The translations under genes and the position numbers were made by a program. This document shows, one piece after another, positions 32,667-42,457 of a stretch of 64,000 nucleotides of DNA (position 1 is the first letter of the stretch; every line of letters starts with the position of its first letter). Source of the DNA: an uncultured Prevotellaceae bacterium (GTDB taxonomy: Bacteria; Bacteroidota; Bacteroidia; Bacteroidales; Bacteroidaceae); contig CADADN010000004.1 of NCBI GenBank assembly GCA_902786665.1, positions 34,183 through 98,182 on the forward strand, written 5' to 3'. Below the pieces are notes generated by a model. The model saw only the letters and a program-made list of their open reading frames with translations. It made no database searches and was not told the DNA's origin.

Positions 32667-33383
32667 CTATAAGTTCTCATCAAAAACATCAGTCTCGTCC
32701 TCTTCTTCCTCCTTCGCTTGCCACACGCCGTTGACTTCCTCCAACTCTTGTGCAAGTTCCTTTTCGGTCATGCCGTATTTCTTTCTGAGCCGTGCCTTTT
32801 CCTCGTCGGTGTAGTTCACGCGGTCCGTCTTCACCACGCTCACGTCGCCCGTGATGTTGATGTTGGTGTTTGGCATCTGGTCCACCGCATTCTCTTCTTC
32901 CTCGAAGTTGCCGCCGTGGATGTTGGCAAGTTGCTCGTTGGCCTTTGCCACCGCCCGCCAGTCGCCGGTATTGCGCCCGAACTTGGAGAGCCAATAGGCA
33001 TTGTCCTCATACATCGCCTTGTGGATGGCCGTCTTGCTGACCGCCAACTCGCCCACCAGCCAATTCAAAACATAGGTGTCATTCGCTATTTCGCTTGCAG
33101 TGCGGCGGCAACCTTCCACAATACCCAGGGCATCGACATACATCTTCGCTTCGTCGTTGCCTAAGGCTGCTTGCTTCAGCAACAGCGCATAATGCCGTGC
33201 CGCAATGTTCTGCAACAACGTCTGCGGGCGTATTGTCCTATCCTTGATCCAAAACATATACGCCTCATGACATAACTGCGCCCGGAATTTCTGCACCGTG
33301 TTCATGTGCATTCGGTCGAGGTCAACACCCCCGACAATCCACCGCCGCACGCGGTCAAGGTAGTTTCTTGATGGCACACTCAT
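32667..33383 (-). CDS. probable terminase small subunit
   Basis: 238 residues: helical DNA-binding-like N-terminal half (an HTH-like segment around RTASEIANDTYVLNWLVGEL, AVSKTAIHKAM), then NTNINITGDVSVV, and a very acidic C-terminus (KEEEEDETDVFDENL). The position in the same unit as TerL, helical content and the beta element before an acidic end fit small terminases, though other genes separate the two. Confidence 0.6.
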   Translation of the reverse strand: MSVPSRNYLDRVRRWIVGGVDLDRMHMNTVQKFRAQLCHEAYMFWIKDRTIRPQTLLQNIAARHYALLLKQAALGNDEAKMYVDALGIVEGCRRTASEIANDTYVLNWLVGELAVSKTAIHKAMYEDNAYWLSKFGRNTGDWRAVAKANEQLANIHGGNFEEEENAVDQMPNTNINITGDVSVVKTDRVNYTDEEKARLRKKYGMTEKELAQELEEVNGVWQAKEEEEDETDVFDENL

Positions 33384-33444
33384 AAGTAATATTTATAATG
33401 TCTATGGTATCTATAAAGTCTATGGCATCTATAAAAACCGTGAC
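33384..33444 (-). repeat. TCTATGGTATCTATAAAG tandem-repeat leader and family A hairpin edge
   Basis: About four 10-11-base units of the type GTCTATGGTATCTATAAA fill the gap between the two leftward genes. The family A hairpin itself (33464-33478) lies in the end of the upstream gene. Confidence 0.65.
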
Positions 33445-34776
33445 CTATCCGTTCTCCGTAGGTGACGGCTTCGCCGTCGCAGCAACCTGGTATTCCTCTT
33501 GTATCGCCACAAGCAGCGGCCTGTAAATTTCCGCCTGTTCCTCGCCCATCAGTTCCACCAGCCTTTCAAATTTCTTCTCGCTGGTTTCGACACGTTTTTT
33601 GGTGGCGGTTTTGTCCTTCCTTCTTAGATATTTCAAAATGGCATCCACTTCCTGCTTTTTCGCTTTTTCGGCTTTCACCTTGGCGATATACTCCGGGCTT
33701 TCCTGCTCCATTACGGCTTTCACCCTCACCTCAAACTCCGGCGGCATCTTTTGCAGATAGGGCTTCAGCTCCTTGATGATGGCGGAAGCATCCTTCACGC
33801 CAAAACGCTTGCCGAACCGCTGCGCAAATGGCGCATCATGTTTCAGTCTGTAGCATACCGTGGCCAGTTCATTATCCACGTCATCATATATCTGCTCATA
33901 CGCTTCCGTGTTTTGCGCTGCCAGTTGCGCCACCGGCTCTATCAGTTCTGCCTTGTCGCCCCTTTCGGCCATCATCTTCGCCTGTTCTGCATAACTCGCC
34001 GCCGTGCGTCTCAATTCCGCCACCGTGGCCACGCGCTCTTTTAATCCCGGCGACAACAACCACGAAAGTTGGTCGAGGTGCAGTCGTGCCTGGCTCATTG
34101 CGGCAATGGTGCTTGGGGGTTGCGCCTGTCCCCTTTGCTGCAACATTGTTGCAGCCCCATCGCTGGCACCACCCTCGCCCTGCGCCTTGCTCTTTTCCTC
34201 TTCAGCAAACAGCCCCGGATTCATCTTCGCATCCCTTGCCGCTCTTGCCTCTCTCTCGGCCCGCATCTCCTCATTGTTCTTCTCCCTCCCCGCCGGGTTG
34301 GTGATCACCTCCAGCCCAAGCAGCCGGGCAATGGCCTGTTGTTTTTCTGTCTCGACATCTTCCTCTTGACCGGCGGCCATCATCATTTGCCATTGGTAGG
34401 CTTCCTCGCGTGTCGGTCTTCCCCTCCTCCTTTGCATTTGCTTCATCTGGGGCACATACGCAAACGCATTTCCTTCCGCATCCCTCACGACAACATTTGC
34501 AGAGATTTCTTCTTTCACGCCATCGACATAGTAAGGCAACCGATATGTTCGCCTGTCATAGTCTCCAAACCTGAGTGCCGTCTCCGCATACTCCTGCGCA
34601 CCCGGAAAGGCAGCTAATAGCCGCAGCCCTCTTTCCATCATCCTCTTATGCTCCGGCGACCACGACCCTTGCAAACCCATCAGTACCGGCATCTGTTTCC
34701 CGGCAAACTCCGAAAACTCCTCTACCCACCGCAACTGCTCGGCGACGGTCATCTCCTTATACAACTTCCTTTTCAT
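33445..34776 (-). CDS. hypothetical phage protein, 443 aa
   Basis: First gene of the leftward unit, transcribed from the divergent promoter at 34839. Mostly helical, with coiled coils (EERAEREARAARDAK-like, residues about 165-185; KAEKAKKQEVDAIL, about 370). Two hairpin families are translated inside it: a family C copy (34137-34155) and a family A copy (33464-33478), the latter giving the C-terminal KPSPTENG. Position suggests a packaging or portal-associated role; no family recognised. Confidence 0.6.
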   Translation of the reverse strand: MKRKLYKEMTVAEQLRWVEEFSEFAGKQMPVLMGLQGSWSPEHKRMMERGLRLLAAFPGAQEYAETALRFGDYDRRTYRLPYYVDGVKEEISANVVVRDAEGNAFAYVPQMKQMQRRRGRPTREEAYQWQMMMAAGQEEDVETEKQQAIARLLGLEVITNPAGREKNNEEMRAEREARAARDAKMNPGLFAEEEKSKAQGEGGASDGAATMLQQRGQAQPPSTIAAMSQARLHLDQLSWLLSPGLKERVATVAELRRTAASYAEQAKMMAERGDKAELIEPVAQLAAQNTEAYEQIYDDVDNELATVCYRLKHDAPFAQRFGKRFGVKDASAIIKELKPYLQKMPPEFEVRVKAVMEQESPEYIAKVKAEKAKKQEVDAILKYLRRKDKTATKKRVETSEKKFERLVELMGEEQAEIYRPLLVAIQEEYQVAATAKPSPTENG

Positions 34777-34805
34777 ATTCTCGATAATTTATTGTTTTAT
34801 TTCCC

Positions 34806-34839
34806 CAAAATTAACACCCCGACAAAAAACAGATGGTAC
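34806..34839 (-). promoter_or_regulatory. late-type promoter L1 (leftward)
   Basis: On the minus strand GTACCAT begins at 34839; 20 bases separate GTACCA from TAATTTTG (34813-34806). Faces the gene starting at 34776. One of four with identical spacing. Confidence 0.75.
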
Positions 34840-34849
34840 ATCCCAAATT

Positions 34850-34975
34850 CCCCACCCCACCCATCCTCTTGCATCCTCTATCATCCTCTCCCATCCTCCC
34901 ACCCTCCCACCTAAAATCTCCCATCCCTACCTAAAACCACCTATCCACACCTAAAACCTCCTACGCCTCTCAAAA
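34850..34975 (+). repeat. CATCCTCT and CCTACCTAAAA tandem repeats between divergent promoters
   Basis: Pyrimidine-rich 10-12-base units (CATCCTCTTG, CATCCTCTCC, then ACCTAAAACC) lie between promoters L1 and L2. No gene is visible in 34777-35098. Confidence 0.75.
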
Positions 34976-34980
34976 TCCTT

Positions 34981-35014
34981 GTACCATTCAAAACCCCGCC
35001 CCACCCTATCTTTG
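34981..35014 (+). promoter_or_regulatory. late-type promoter L2 (rightward)
   Basis: GTACCAT at 34981, 20 bases between GTACCA and TATCTTTG (35007-35014). Drives the fibre and lysis module. A family A hairpin (35050-35064) lies in its leader. Confidence 0.8.
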
Positions 35015-35098
35015 AATCACAAAAATGGAGCAATCCGTTCTCCGCAGGTGGCGGCTTTGCCGCCGCAATTCTATAATTCTAAAATTCGCAAATTCGGG

Positions 35099-36199
35099 AT
35101 GGATCACATCGCACAACCCACAGACTATCGGCTGACGCCTAACACCCTTTCCTTTGCCCTCAATATTCTGGGCGAAGCCAATCGTGTGCAGTGCAGCGTT
35201 TCAAGCGGTGCATCCATCAAGTGCTTCATTGAGGACGTGACAGGATTGGACTATAACAGCAATCATGAATACCGTGAATGGCCTGTCATAGTCGCTCCCA
35301 CATATTTCAATACCGACACCATAAAATACATATATGCGGCCATTCCGAAGACATCGGCTTCCGGAACGGCGGCGATGATCGTTTTCCCTTCAGAGCAACT
35401 TGACATCTATGGCAAGAATGCTCAAAATGAGCAAATCGGACCTACTACTCATTTCTTTATCTGGCTTCAGGGCATCATTTCCGCTGTCACCACCACCGAC
35501 GATGTTTCAACCCGGCAAATTACACAGCTGGTCAACGACGGCGTTTTGGGCACCGAACAAGCTCGTGCTGCCAAGGCCATCACCAACATCAAAGTCAATG
35601 GCTCTGATGTCCAAATCGAAGCCGGAACAGCGGAGATAACCACGCCGCAACAAATGTCCGACCTTGAAAACGACGAGAACTTCATCGAGGAGTCGGATGT
35701 CTCTGCCGGCAACAATATCCTACAACTGCGAAACAAGTCGCTTAATCTCGCTCACGGGCACGATTGGGGAAATATAGTCAATAAACCGAACTTGGTCGAG
35801 GGCATCACAGCCGGCAACGGCAAACTCTCATTCTTTCATTCCAATGGCGACACCACAGTGGCGGATTTCTCGTCTCTCATTGCAACCATCAACAGCAAGG
35901 CGAGTCAGGTTAGTGTGGATGCGTTGGTCAACCAGCGTGGAATGGTCATCGACCCTCTCGTTTGGGCTGCTACATACAACGACGATGGATTTGTATGGAC
36001 TGAGACTTTGATTGGCAACTATTGGTTTGACACTACAGCTGGAAAACTGAAAATATTTGTTGGCTTCATTCTTGACGAACCCATATTTCCTGAGGTCAAA
36101 GGTATGTTCCTTGTCTGGCATGAGAGTACCGGCGAACTGGTCATGTACTCTTGGTATGGCACCGGCAACCCTTCAACAATAACAATATTCACGCAATAA
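35099..36199 (+). CDS. tail fibre/baseplate-associated protein
   Basis: 366 residues from ATG 35099 (MDHIAQPTDYRLTPNTLSFA). N-terminal beta-rich domain, then Ser/Asn repeats and a motif LAHGHDWGNIVNKPNLVEG common in fibre shafts, followed by a C-terminal beta domain. First gene of the L2 unit, upstream of further fibre genes. Likely connects fibres to the tail. Confidence 0.65.
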   Translation: MDHIAQPTDYRLTPNTLSFALNILGEANRVQCSVSSGASIKCFIEDVTGLDYNSNHEYREWPVIVAPTYFNTDTIKYIYAAIPKTSASGTAAMIVFPSEQLDIYGKNAQNEQIGPTTHFFIWLQGIISAVTTTDDVSTRQITQLVNDGVLGTEQARAAKAITNIKVNGSDVQIEAGTAEITTPQQMSDLENDENFIEESDVSAGNNILQLRNKSLNLAHGHDWGNIVNKPNLVEGITAGNGKLSFFHSNGDTTVADFSSLIATINSKASQVSVDALVNQRGMVIDPLVWAATYNDDGFVWTETLIGNYWFDTTAGKLKIFVGFILDEPIFPEVKGMFLVWHESTGELVMYSWYGTGNPSTITIFTQ

Positions 36200-36202
36200 G
36201 AC

Positions 36203-36361
36203 ATGCCACAGACAACACCTATAGATGTATTCTCGCAAGTCAGCGACGGCACCCTGTCCTTTGCAAGCGGCAGCGGTGTGATGGTCGTTGAGATGTCCCT
36301 CGCGGATTACAATGCGCTAACAACAAAGGATTCCAACACCCTATATGTGATAACGTCATGA
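36203..36361 (+). CDS. small fibre-operon protein, 52 aa
   Basis: Begins MPQTTPIDVFSQVSDGTLSF at ATG 36203; stop overlaps the next start (ATGA at 36358). Beta-rich, with a C-terminal DSNTLYVITS resembling the ends of fibre-associated domains. Function unknown. Confidence 0.5.
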   Translation: MPQTTPIDVFSQVSDGTLSFASGSGVMVVEMSLADYNALTTKDSNTLYVITS

Positions 36362-37311
36362 TATACGCGGCAAAGAACAAAGTGATTGATGCATATTTCG
36401 GCGACAAGAAAGTGCTGAAGATGATGCTTGGAGGTGTGGAGGTGTATGCCTCCTCGCTGCCCTCGTATCAGGTGGACTGCACGTTCGATGGGGTGACTTC
36501 CGACGCGCCAAGTTCAGTGGAGGTGGGCGGACCACTCTTTGTCACTTTGTCGGGAACAAGCGGGAAGCAAGTAATGCCGTGGACGGTGGTGGTGATGATG
36601 GGGGAAACGGATGTCACATCATCCGCCTACGACCCATCAGACAACACTATTTCCATAGCAAGCGTTACTGATGACGTTGCAATCACGGCATCAGGAGTTA
36701 CGATGAGTTCCGCTTACAAGCCTGTCGAGTATATCCAAAATCTCTCCCCAGCGGCAGGCAAGCGTTTTGTTACGGACTACTACCCGACCGACACAACCGA
36801 GGTGATTGCGGATGTCAACGTGATGGCTCTGACCAATTATAGCGGCGTGTTTGGCACGATGACATCCTCCACACCGTATTTTGCATTGATGGCGAGATAT
36901 ACTGGTAGCTATGGACGTGGATGGTGGGGCAACAAAGCCCTTGAGACAAGCGCATTTGGAACATATCTCGCAATCTCGACAAGACAAACCGTCACCATGG
37001 GCAAGGGGTCTTTGTCCTATCTGCCCAACGGCGGGGATGCTTACCGCACACTCACCTTTGACTCAACGGTGACCACCCCGTGGACATCACCCAATGTCTT
37101 GCAGATTGGCGGTTACATCTCTGGTGGCACTACCTTCAGAGGCATCCAGTTGAGGATATACGGATTGCAAATCAAGGAGGGCAATACCATCGTGAGGAAT
37201 TATGTGCCTTGCCAACGCATATCAGATAACCACGTTGGACTTTACGACACAATTAACAATGCGTTTTTAGGGCAATACGACGGAAATTCAGATTGGACTA
37301 TACCTACATAA
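36358..37311 (+). CDS. tail fibre/receptor-binding protein with lectin-like domain
   Basis: 317 residues. A bacterial-repeat module occupies about 35-110 (SVEVGGPLFVTLSG, then VVVMMGETDVTSSAYDPSDN and ITASG). The C-terminal 190 residues look like a LamG/concanavalin-type domain ending in IVRNYVPCQRISDNHVGLYD, frequent in gut-phage adhesins. Likely binds surface sugars. Coupled to its upstream neighbour. Confidence 0.7.
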   Translation: MIYAAKNKVIDAYFGDKKVLKMMLGGVEVYASSLPSYQVDCTFDGVTSDAPSSVEVGGPLFVTLSGTSGKQVMPWTVVVMMGETDVTSSAYDPSDNTISIASVTDDVAITASGVTMSSAYKPVEYIQNLSPAAGKRFVTDYYPTDTTEVIADVNVMALTNYSGVFGTMTSSTPYFALMARYTGSYGRGWWGNKALETSAFGTYLAISTRQTVTMGKGSLSYLPNGGDAYRTLTFDSTVTTPWTSPNVLQIGGYISGGTTFRGIQLRIYGLQIKEGNTIVRNYVPCQRISDNHVGLYDTINNAFLGQYDGNSDWTIPT

Positions 37312-37314
37312 GAT

Positions 37315-37884
37315 ATGAGACAAATATTGAAAATACCAAGGGGAAATCCCTTCAAGATGAACCTTTGTCCACAGAGGATAGCACCAGCGCAGCAAGATGC
37401 ATCGTTCCGCGACATTACCGATTTGTCGGTGCGGTTGACGCGCCACAATTGGGACGGCATTGATGCGGAGTTTGACTACACCGAGGATGGCGACATCATC
37501 ATACAAGTGCCGTCCGTCTTGAAATGCGTCACCTACGGAGTGGAATTGACAGGGACGTATAATGGTAAGTCATGGAGATGGGCGGACTGCTCAGTCTTCC
37601 GCGTTGTTGAGTGCAACTGCCGGAGTAACGTGCAATTTGAGGAGTCCTTCGACGTAGAGACTTATTACATCTACGATGACATCATACCATCGTACAAGGC
37701 TTCCGAGGAAGCACTTGTCCTAAACACCCATGCCCATGCGTGGTTTGAGGGCGGCACACTGCATCTCGTAGCCACGGAGGGAACTGACATAGAAAATATC
37801 AAAGACACTTTAATCATAAGAGAATATGGCAGAGAAAATATCGAGAATCATTGTGGAAGACCCTCACGGGAATACTGTAGATAG
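37315..37884 (+). CDS. fibre-associated protein, 189 aa
   Basis: Starts MRQILKIPRGNPFKMNLCPQ; beta-rich with several Cys. Overlaps the next gene by 59 bases. Similar short proteins accompany fibre genes in Bacteroidales phages, perhaps as baseplate adaptors. No family assigned. Confidence 0.55.
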   Translation: MRQILKIPRGNPFKMNLCPQRIAPAQQDASFRDITDLSVRLTRHNWDGIDAEFDYTEDGDIIIQVPSVLKCVTYGVELTGTYNGKSWRWADCSVFRVVECNCRSNVQFEESFDVETYYIYDDIIPSYKASEEALVLNTHAHAWFEGGTLHLVATEGTDIENIKDTLIIREYGRENIENHCGRPSREYCR

Positions 37885-40729
37885 GGAAATATCCACGTCT
37901 GAGCGTGAGATTGTGATGGCGGAGCATAATGCCGACGCAACCGCTCACGAACCAATAAGGAATGCCTTGAACCAAACCATAGTGCAATCGGCTCAAGACT
38001 TGACGGCGGCATTGTCTAACCATAACGTCGCGTCCGACGCACACTCTGACATCAGGGATTTGGCGAACTCCAAGGTTGCCGATGTGCAAGTGGGAGAAAC
38101 AAGCGTGGTTGAGAATGGTGTTGCCCATATTGACCCTGAAGATTTTGGCAAGGTGGACGATGTTCAAGTGGATGGGCAGTCTGTGGTGACAGGAAAGGTG
38201 GCCAATATTGACTCTTCCAATTTTGGGAAGGTCGATGATGTCCAAGTGGACGGACAAAGCGTGGTTTCTAACAAGGTAGCCGACTTCCACATTCCGACAT
38301 CAGTATCCGAATTGTCTGACTCTGACGATTATGCCACCAAGGAATATGTCGCAGACAACACCCCTACGACAGTCGCGGAGTTGTCTGATGCCGATGACTA
38401 CGCTACCAAAGTAGAAGCGCAAGCAATGGTGGATGAAGCGAAGGTCATTGGAGCAACTGTGGACTACCAAGAGGACGATGGCTCACCAGATGCTACAGTA
38501 AAACTCAACAACGGGAGTTTGGATTTCACCCTCAAGAATATGAAGATGAAATTCTCCGACCTTGAGCCGGAAGAGGTTGAGCAACTGAGAGGCCCGCAGG
38601 GCGTGCCTGGGCAAAGCATCATCGAGGGAGAGGGAGACCTCCCTCTTGAAAACTATGTCAGCGAAGCGGATAACAAGGCCGTCACACCAAAGGCTGTATA
38701 TGACGAACTTATGATTGATAGGACTTGGAGTGAGTCTGTAATCAGTTCCCAAAACAGCGGGGCATCCGACAGAAGATACATCTCCAGTGACGTGTGGAAG
38801 AGTGAATCCACCACTACCCAAGGTGCGATATTCCCCGTGACGGTTGGAAAGACATATAAATTAATTGCCGCATCGGGCAATATATACTACGCTTTCGTCA
38901 CGGCAAAAAGTACTGCCAACAACGACCCTGTCTCATACGCAGGAGGAGCAACTGGTTTGTCCTCTTTGAGCAATGGGGCATCAGTCTCCGTTGTAGCCCC
39001 AAGCGATGCCGTGTTCCTTTATACTTCGCGGAAGTCAAGCAGTACGGTTGTATTGCCAACAGTCAAGGAAATCGAAACCACGAAAGAACACATAGCAAGT
39101 ATAGATGCTTCGGTCGAAGAATTGGAAGATAGTGTCGAAGAATTGGTAGGCGAAAACCTTCCGACAAGGGTGGAAACGCTGGAGGAAAGCATCCAAGGAA
39201 TTGACGACTCCATAGCAGACGCAAAGATATACCAAGATGTGGTTCTCTCTTATGTTAGTGGGAATCTATACGCGCAATGGATTAGCGGGGATGAGTGGAA
39301 GAGCGGTGGCTTGAGTAACAATTATGGGGCAGAGTATTATGTTGAGCCTGGCAAGACCTACAAGATAACCACCAACGCGGGCTATTCAAGTAACTATGCT
39401 TTTATCAAAGAAGAGAGGGTTGTAACGATTGAAGGTGAAGACAAAGTGGCTTTCTGCGAAGGCGAGGAACTGCACAGCATCACCGCAGGGGCTACGGTGA
39501 TGGTCACCGCGCCTGCAGATGCGTATTACCTCTATGTGTTTCACCGCAAAAAGTCTTCGGGGGCAGACCCCGTCTATTACATCAAGTCTGTCAGCCATGT
39601 GATATACAACAAGGAGAAAATAGCAGAACAAGATGTCACGATGACCAATGCCAACGAGATATTGCCTTTGCTTGGCTTGACGGATTCGGAGGACATCACA
39701 AGCGAGTTGGAATGGGCGGGCAACGGATATGTAAGCATTGACCAAATCGTGGCGTCAAGCAGCATCACGCATTACTCCACACCAATACATCTTGCTGCTG
39801 GCGAGTGCATCATCGTCCAAACAAGGGTCAACTCTACATTAATGGTGTTGACGGAGGACACGGGGCAGAACTCAGAAGCAAAGTACAACGTCCTCGTCAA
39901 AGGCATGACTGCTCCAGATATAGGCAACAACACATACGCCTATATCGCACCAAGAGACATGAACGTTGTTATCTCCACATTTAAATCTTCAGATTGCTTC
40001 GTCACCATCAGAAGGAAGCAAACTGACATGGAGGCGAATTTACCCGAAAAATTCTACCTCCCACCACGGACATACAACATCCTTGCGGCCTATGACAACC
40101 TTGTAGCTATCGGTGACTCGTTGACCAAGGGCGTGGTATATACGATTAATGGTTCAAGAGTGGCGAGCAGACCTTACCCCAAAGTCTTGCAGAAGACGTG
40201 CGGGTTCGACAACCTTTCCATATGGGCGGAAGGTGGCAAGAACGCCGAATACATTTGGGCGACATTCTCAAACCAGTTCGCCATACCTCAAACGGGAAAG
40301 ACGTTGTGCATCGTCTTCCTTGGCACTAACGGAGGATTCACCGACACTCTTGACACTGAAGCACCCGTGGGTGATGAGGATAATTGGGATATGACAAAAC
40401 GAGTCCCTTGCTACGCGAAGATAGTCAAGACATTCGTAGATTTTGGGGCGAACATCCTCTTGATAAAGCCGTGGACAACGGGAACACAAAACGTGACCTT
40501 GGCTGACACCTTCGCCACAATAGACGGAGTAGCAGAAAGGTATGGATGTGCGGTCATCAAGGCAGGTGACATAAAGTCGAACAACTTTAAGTACCATTGC
40601 TACCCGACCCACAACGGCGTGAACCTCCTCCACTTCAACGAACTTGGCTACGCACACTTCGCATCTGCCATCATCAACGCAGTAAACGAATTACCTGATG
40701 ACAACTTGAAATTCCTCGTACCAAGATGA
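37826..40729 (+). CDS. large tail fibre with C-terminal SGNH esterase domain
   Basis: 967 residues. The N-terminal 130 residues carry coiled-coil fibre repeats (HNADATAHEPI, LSNHNVASDAH) and three copies of KVDDVQVDGQSVV; a collagen-like GPQGVPGQS lies near 255. The C-terminal domain (about 750-967) shows SGNH hydrolase blocks: IGDSLTKG (S765), WAEGGKNAEY, FLGTNGG (N835) and LLHFNELGY (H936). The usual Asp three residues before the His is Asn, which may weaken it. Probably de-acetylates host glycans during adsorption. Confidence 0.78.
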   Translation: MAEKISRIIVEDPHGNTVDREISTSEREIVMAEHNADATAHEPIRNALNQTIVQSAQDLTAALSNHNVASDAHSDIRDLANSKVADVQVGETSVVENGVAHIDPEDFGKVDDVQVDGQSVVTGKVANIDSSNFGKVDDVQVDGQSVVSNKVADFHIPTSVSELSDSDDYATKEYVADNTPTTVAELSDADDYATKVEAQAMVDEAKVIGATVDYQEDDGSPDATVKLNNGSLDFTLKNMKMKFSDLEPEEVEQLRGPQGVPGQSIIEGEGDLPLENYVSEADNKAVTPKAVYDELMIDRTWSESVISSQNSGASDRRYISSDVWKSESTTTQGAIFPVTVGKTYKLIAASGNIYYAFVTAKSTANNDPVSYAGGATGLSSLSNGASVSVVAPSDAVFLYTSRKSSSTVVLPTVKEIETTKEHIASIDASVEELEDSVEELVGENLPTRVETLEESIQGIDDSIADAKIYQDVVLSYVSGNLYAQWISGDEWKSGGLSNNYGAEYYVEPGKTYKITTNAGYSSNYAFIKEERVVTIEGEDKVAFCEGEELHSITAGATVMVTAPADAYYLYVFHRKKSSGADPVYYIKSVSHVIYNKEKIAEQDVTMTNANEILPLLGLTDSEDITSELEWAGNGYVSIDQIVASSSITHYSTPIHLAAGECIIVQTRVNSTLMVLTEDTGQNSEAKYNVLVKGMTAPDIGNNTYAYIAPRDMNVVISTFKSSDCFVTIRRKQTDMEANLPEKFYLPPRTYNILAAYDNLVAIGDSLTKGVVYTINGSRVASRPYPKVLQKTCGFDNLSIWAEGGKNAEYIWATFSNQFAIPQTGKTLCIVFLGTNGGFTDTLDTEAPVGDEDNWDMTKRVPCYAKIVKTFVDFGANILLIKPWTTGTQNVTLADTFATIDGVAERYGCAVIKAGDIKSNNFKYHCYPTHNGVNLLHFNELGYAHFASAIINAVNELPDDNLKFLVPR

Positions 40730-41928
40730 AAAAGTTAACACCCGAACAAGCCATCGCCCGCTTGCAACCGAGCGGCATGGCAAAAACAAAGGGAAAGCAA
40801 CCAACCCTTGAACTATTAGACATAGTCGCGGATGCCGTATATATCGTGGGGAATGAGGATGGCAACATCCTCACCCCCGCGTATGACGGCATTCAACCAG
40901 TCATCGGCACTTGGGAGGAGAAAGGCGGTGAAATGCCGCCAGCATTGCAAGATTGGTTGCAAGAATACGCATCCGAGATTGAGTGGTTTAACCGCGTGGG
41001 CGAGTCGTTAGTACCACCAGAAGGTGCTGGCTTAATCCCTGCTCACGCTCCAAAAGCACCACGCCAAAACATCCCGAAACTCCTCGACACCAAATGGGGT
41101 CAGAAATCCCCCTACAACGACAAGATTGTTTTTGATGGCAAGAAATGCCCGACAGGCTGCAACACCACCACCGCCGCACAAATCATCAAGCGTTGGGGAG
41201 ATTTAGGCTGTCACATCGGATGCAAACCCACCGACGCGTACAAGACTGCAAGCAATGGTTACGAGGTGAAAGCACTCCCATCGTTAGTGACCTTCGACTA
41301 TGCAAACCTTGTCAAGTCGCCGAAGACCGACAAGCAAAAGACGGCTGTCGCGCAACTGATGGAGTATATCGCCTATAGTTTTCATTCAGACTTTAAAGTT
41401 AATGGAACGGGGGCGAACCCCAAGCAAGTCGCGACATACCTCAAGGAGAACCTGCGGATGGGTAGTTTCATTTCCTACATTACCGCCGCGAAACTTGGCT
41501 TGTCCTCCTTTGAGAATTACATCTACAACGAATTGCTCCAAGGCAGACCCGTGATGGTCGCCGGATGGACTGCAAGCGGCAGCGGTCATACATTTGCCAT
41601 CGACGGCTATGATGCCACCAACGACCTCTATCACGTCAACTGGGGATGGGGTGGAAGTTACGATGGCTGGTTTGCGATGTCGGCTCTCAACCCCAAGACC
41701 TCCATCGCCTACAACTCTAAAAAAGTTGCTATCATCGGCATCCAACCATACAAACTTGGCGACATCAATGACGACGGGGAGGTGGACATAGTTGACGTGA
41801 TGCAAGTCGTACAGGACGCGCAACAAGGCAAATACTCCGACAAGGCCGACATCAACAACGACGGTCAAGTGACTGTCACCGATGCGATGCTCATCCTTGA
41901 CAAAGTGTTAGGAAAACGAGAACTATAA
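40726..41928 (+). CDS. C10 (streptopain-like) cysteine protease with dockerin
   Basis: 400 residues, overlapping the fibre stop. An N-terminal Spi-type propeptide-like region (about 25-95, ending MPPALQDWLQEYASEIEW) precedes the C10 catalytic domain with CPTGCNTTTAAQI (C145) and SGSGHTFAIDGYD (H288), followed by VNWGWGG. From residue 345 a type I dockerin pair appears: DINDDGEVDIVD and DINNDGQVTVTD. There is no signal peptide. Phage proteases of this kind with dockerins are unusual; it could act on the host surface, as part of the fibre, or after lysis. Confidence 0.85.
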   Translation: MKKLTPEQAIARLQPSGMAKTKGKQPTLELLDIVADAVYIVGNEDGNILTPAYDGIQPVIGTWEEKGGEMPPALQDWLQEYASEIEWFNRVGESLVPPEGAGLIPAHAPKAPRQNIPKLLDTKWGQKSPYNDKIVFDGKKCPTGCNTTTAAQIIKRWGDLGCHIGCKPTDAYKTASNGYEVKALPSLVTFDYANLVKSPKTDKQKTAVAQLMEYIAYSFHSDFKVNGTGANPKQVATYLKENLRMGSFISYITAAKLGLSSFENYIYNELLQGRPVMVAGWTASGSGHTFAIDGYDATNDLYHVNWGWGGSYDGWFAMSALNPKTSIAYNSKKVAIIGIQPYKLGDINDDGEVDIVDVMQVVQDAQQGKYSDKADINNDGQVTVTDAMLILDKVLGKREL

Positions 41929-41948
41929 ACCACAACAACAAGAAGAAA

Positions 41949-42455
41949 ATGACAGAAATCATTAGCACGGCTAGGCAAATGTTCCTCATGGATTCCATCA
42001 TTGCGGTAATCGTATTTGTCGCTATGATGATTGACCTCGCCGCCGGACTCTACAAAGCGAAGGTGCGTGGAGATGCAAGACGTTCGGAGGCATTGAAACG
42101 CACGGGTTACAAATTCTTAATCTACGAGGGTGGCATCATGATTGCCTCCATGGTGGACTTGATGATTCACATGGGCAAGATGTATCTTATTTTTGGGTGG
42201 GATATGGCGTGGGGTGTCCCATTCGTCACTATTATGATGGGCATCTTTTGGTGCGTTGTTGAGTTCCTTTCCGTTCGCGAAAAAGCGGATGAAAAAATTC
42301 ACTCCGACATCAGCAAGGCGGAGAAACTCGCCGCTCAAATCCTCAAGATAGTCGAAACCATCAAGAAAGGCGAATCACCCGACCTCGACAAGGTCAAGGA
42401 AATCTTGGAGGGTGATGCAAAGAATCCAGAACCATTAGATATGAAAGACATGTAG
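41949..42455 (+). CDS. holin, Bacteroidetes type
   Basis: 168 residues with three to four hydrophobic segments (about 10-35, 48-66, 70-92) and a charged helical C-terminus (KADEKIHSDISKAEKLAAQI). The DLAAGLYKAKVRGDARRSEAL loop is typical of phage holins of this group. Forms membrane lesions that release the endolysin. Located directly before the amidase. Confidence 0.8.
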   Translation: MTEIISTARQMFLMDSIIAVIVFVAMMIDLAAGLYKAKVRGDARRSEALKRTGYKFLIYEGGIMIASMVDLMIHMGKMYLIFGWDMAWGVPFVTIMMGIFWCVVEFLSVREKADEKIHSDISKAEKLAAQILKIVETIKKGESPDLDKVKEILEGDAKNPEPLDMKDM

Positions 42456-42457
42456 TT

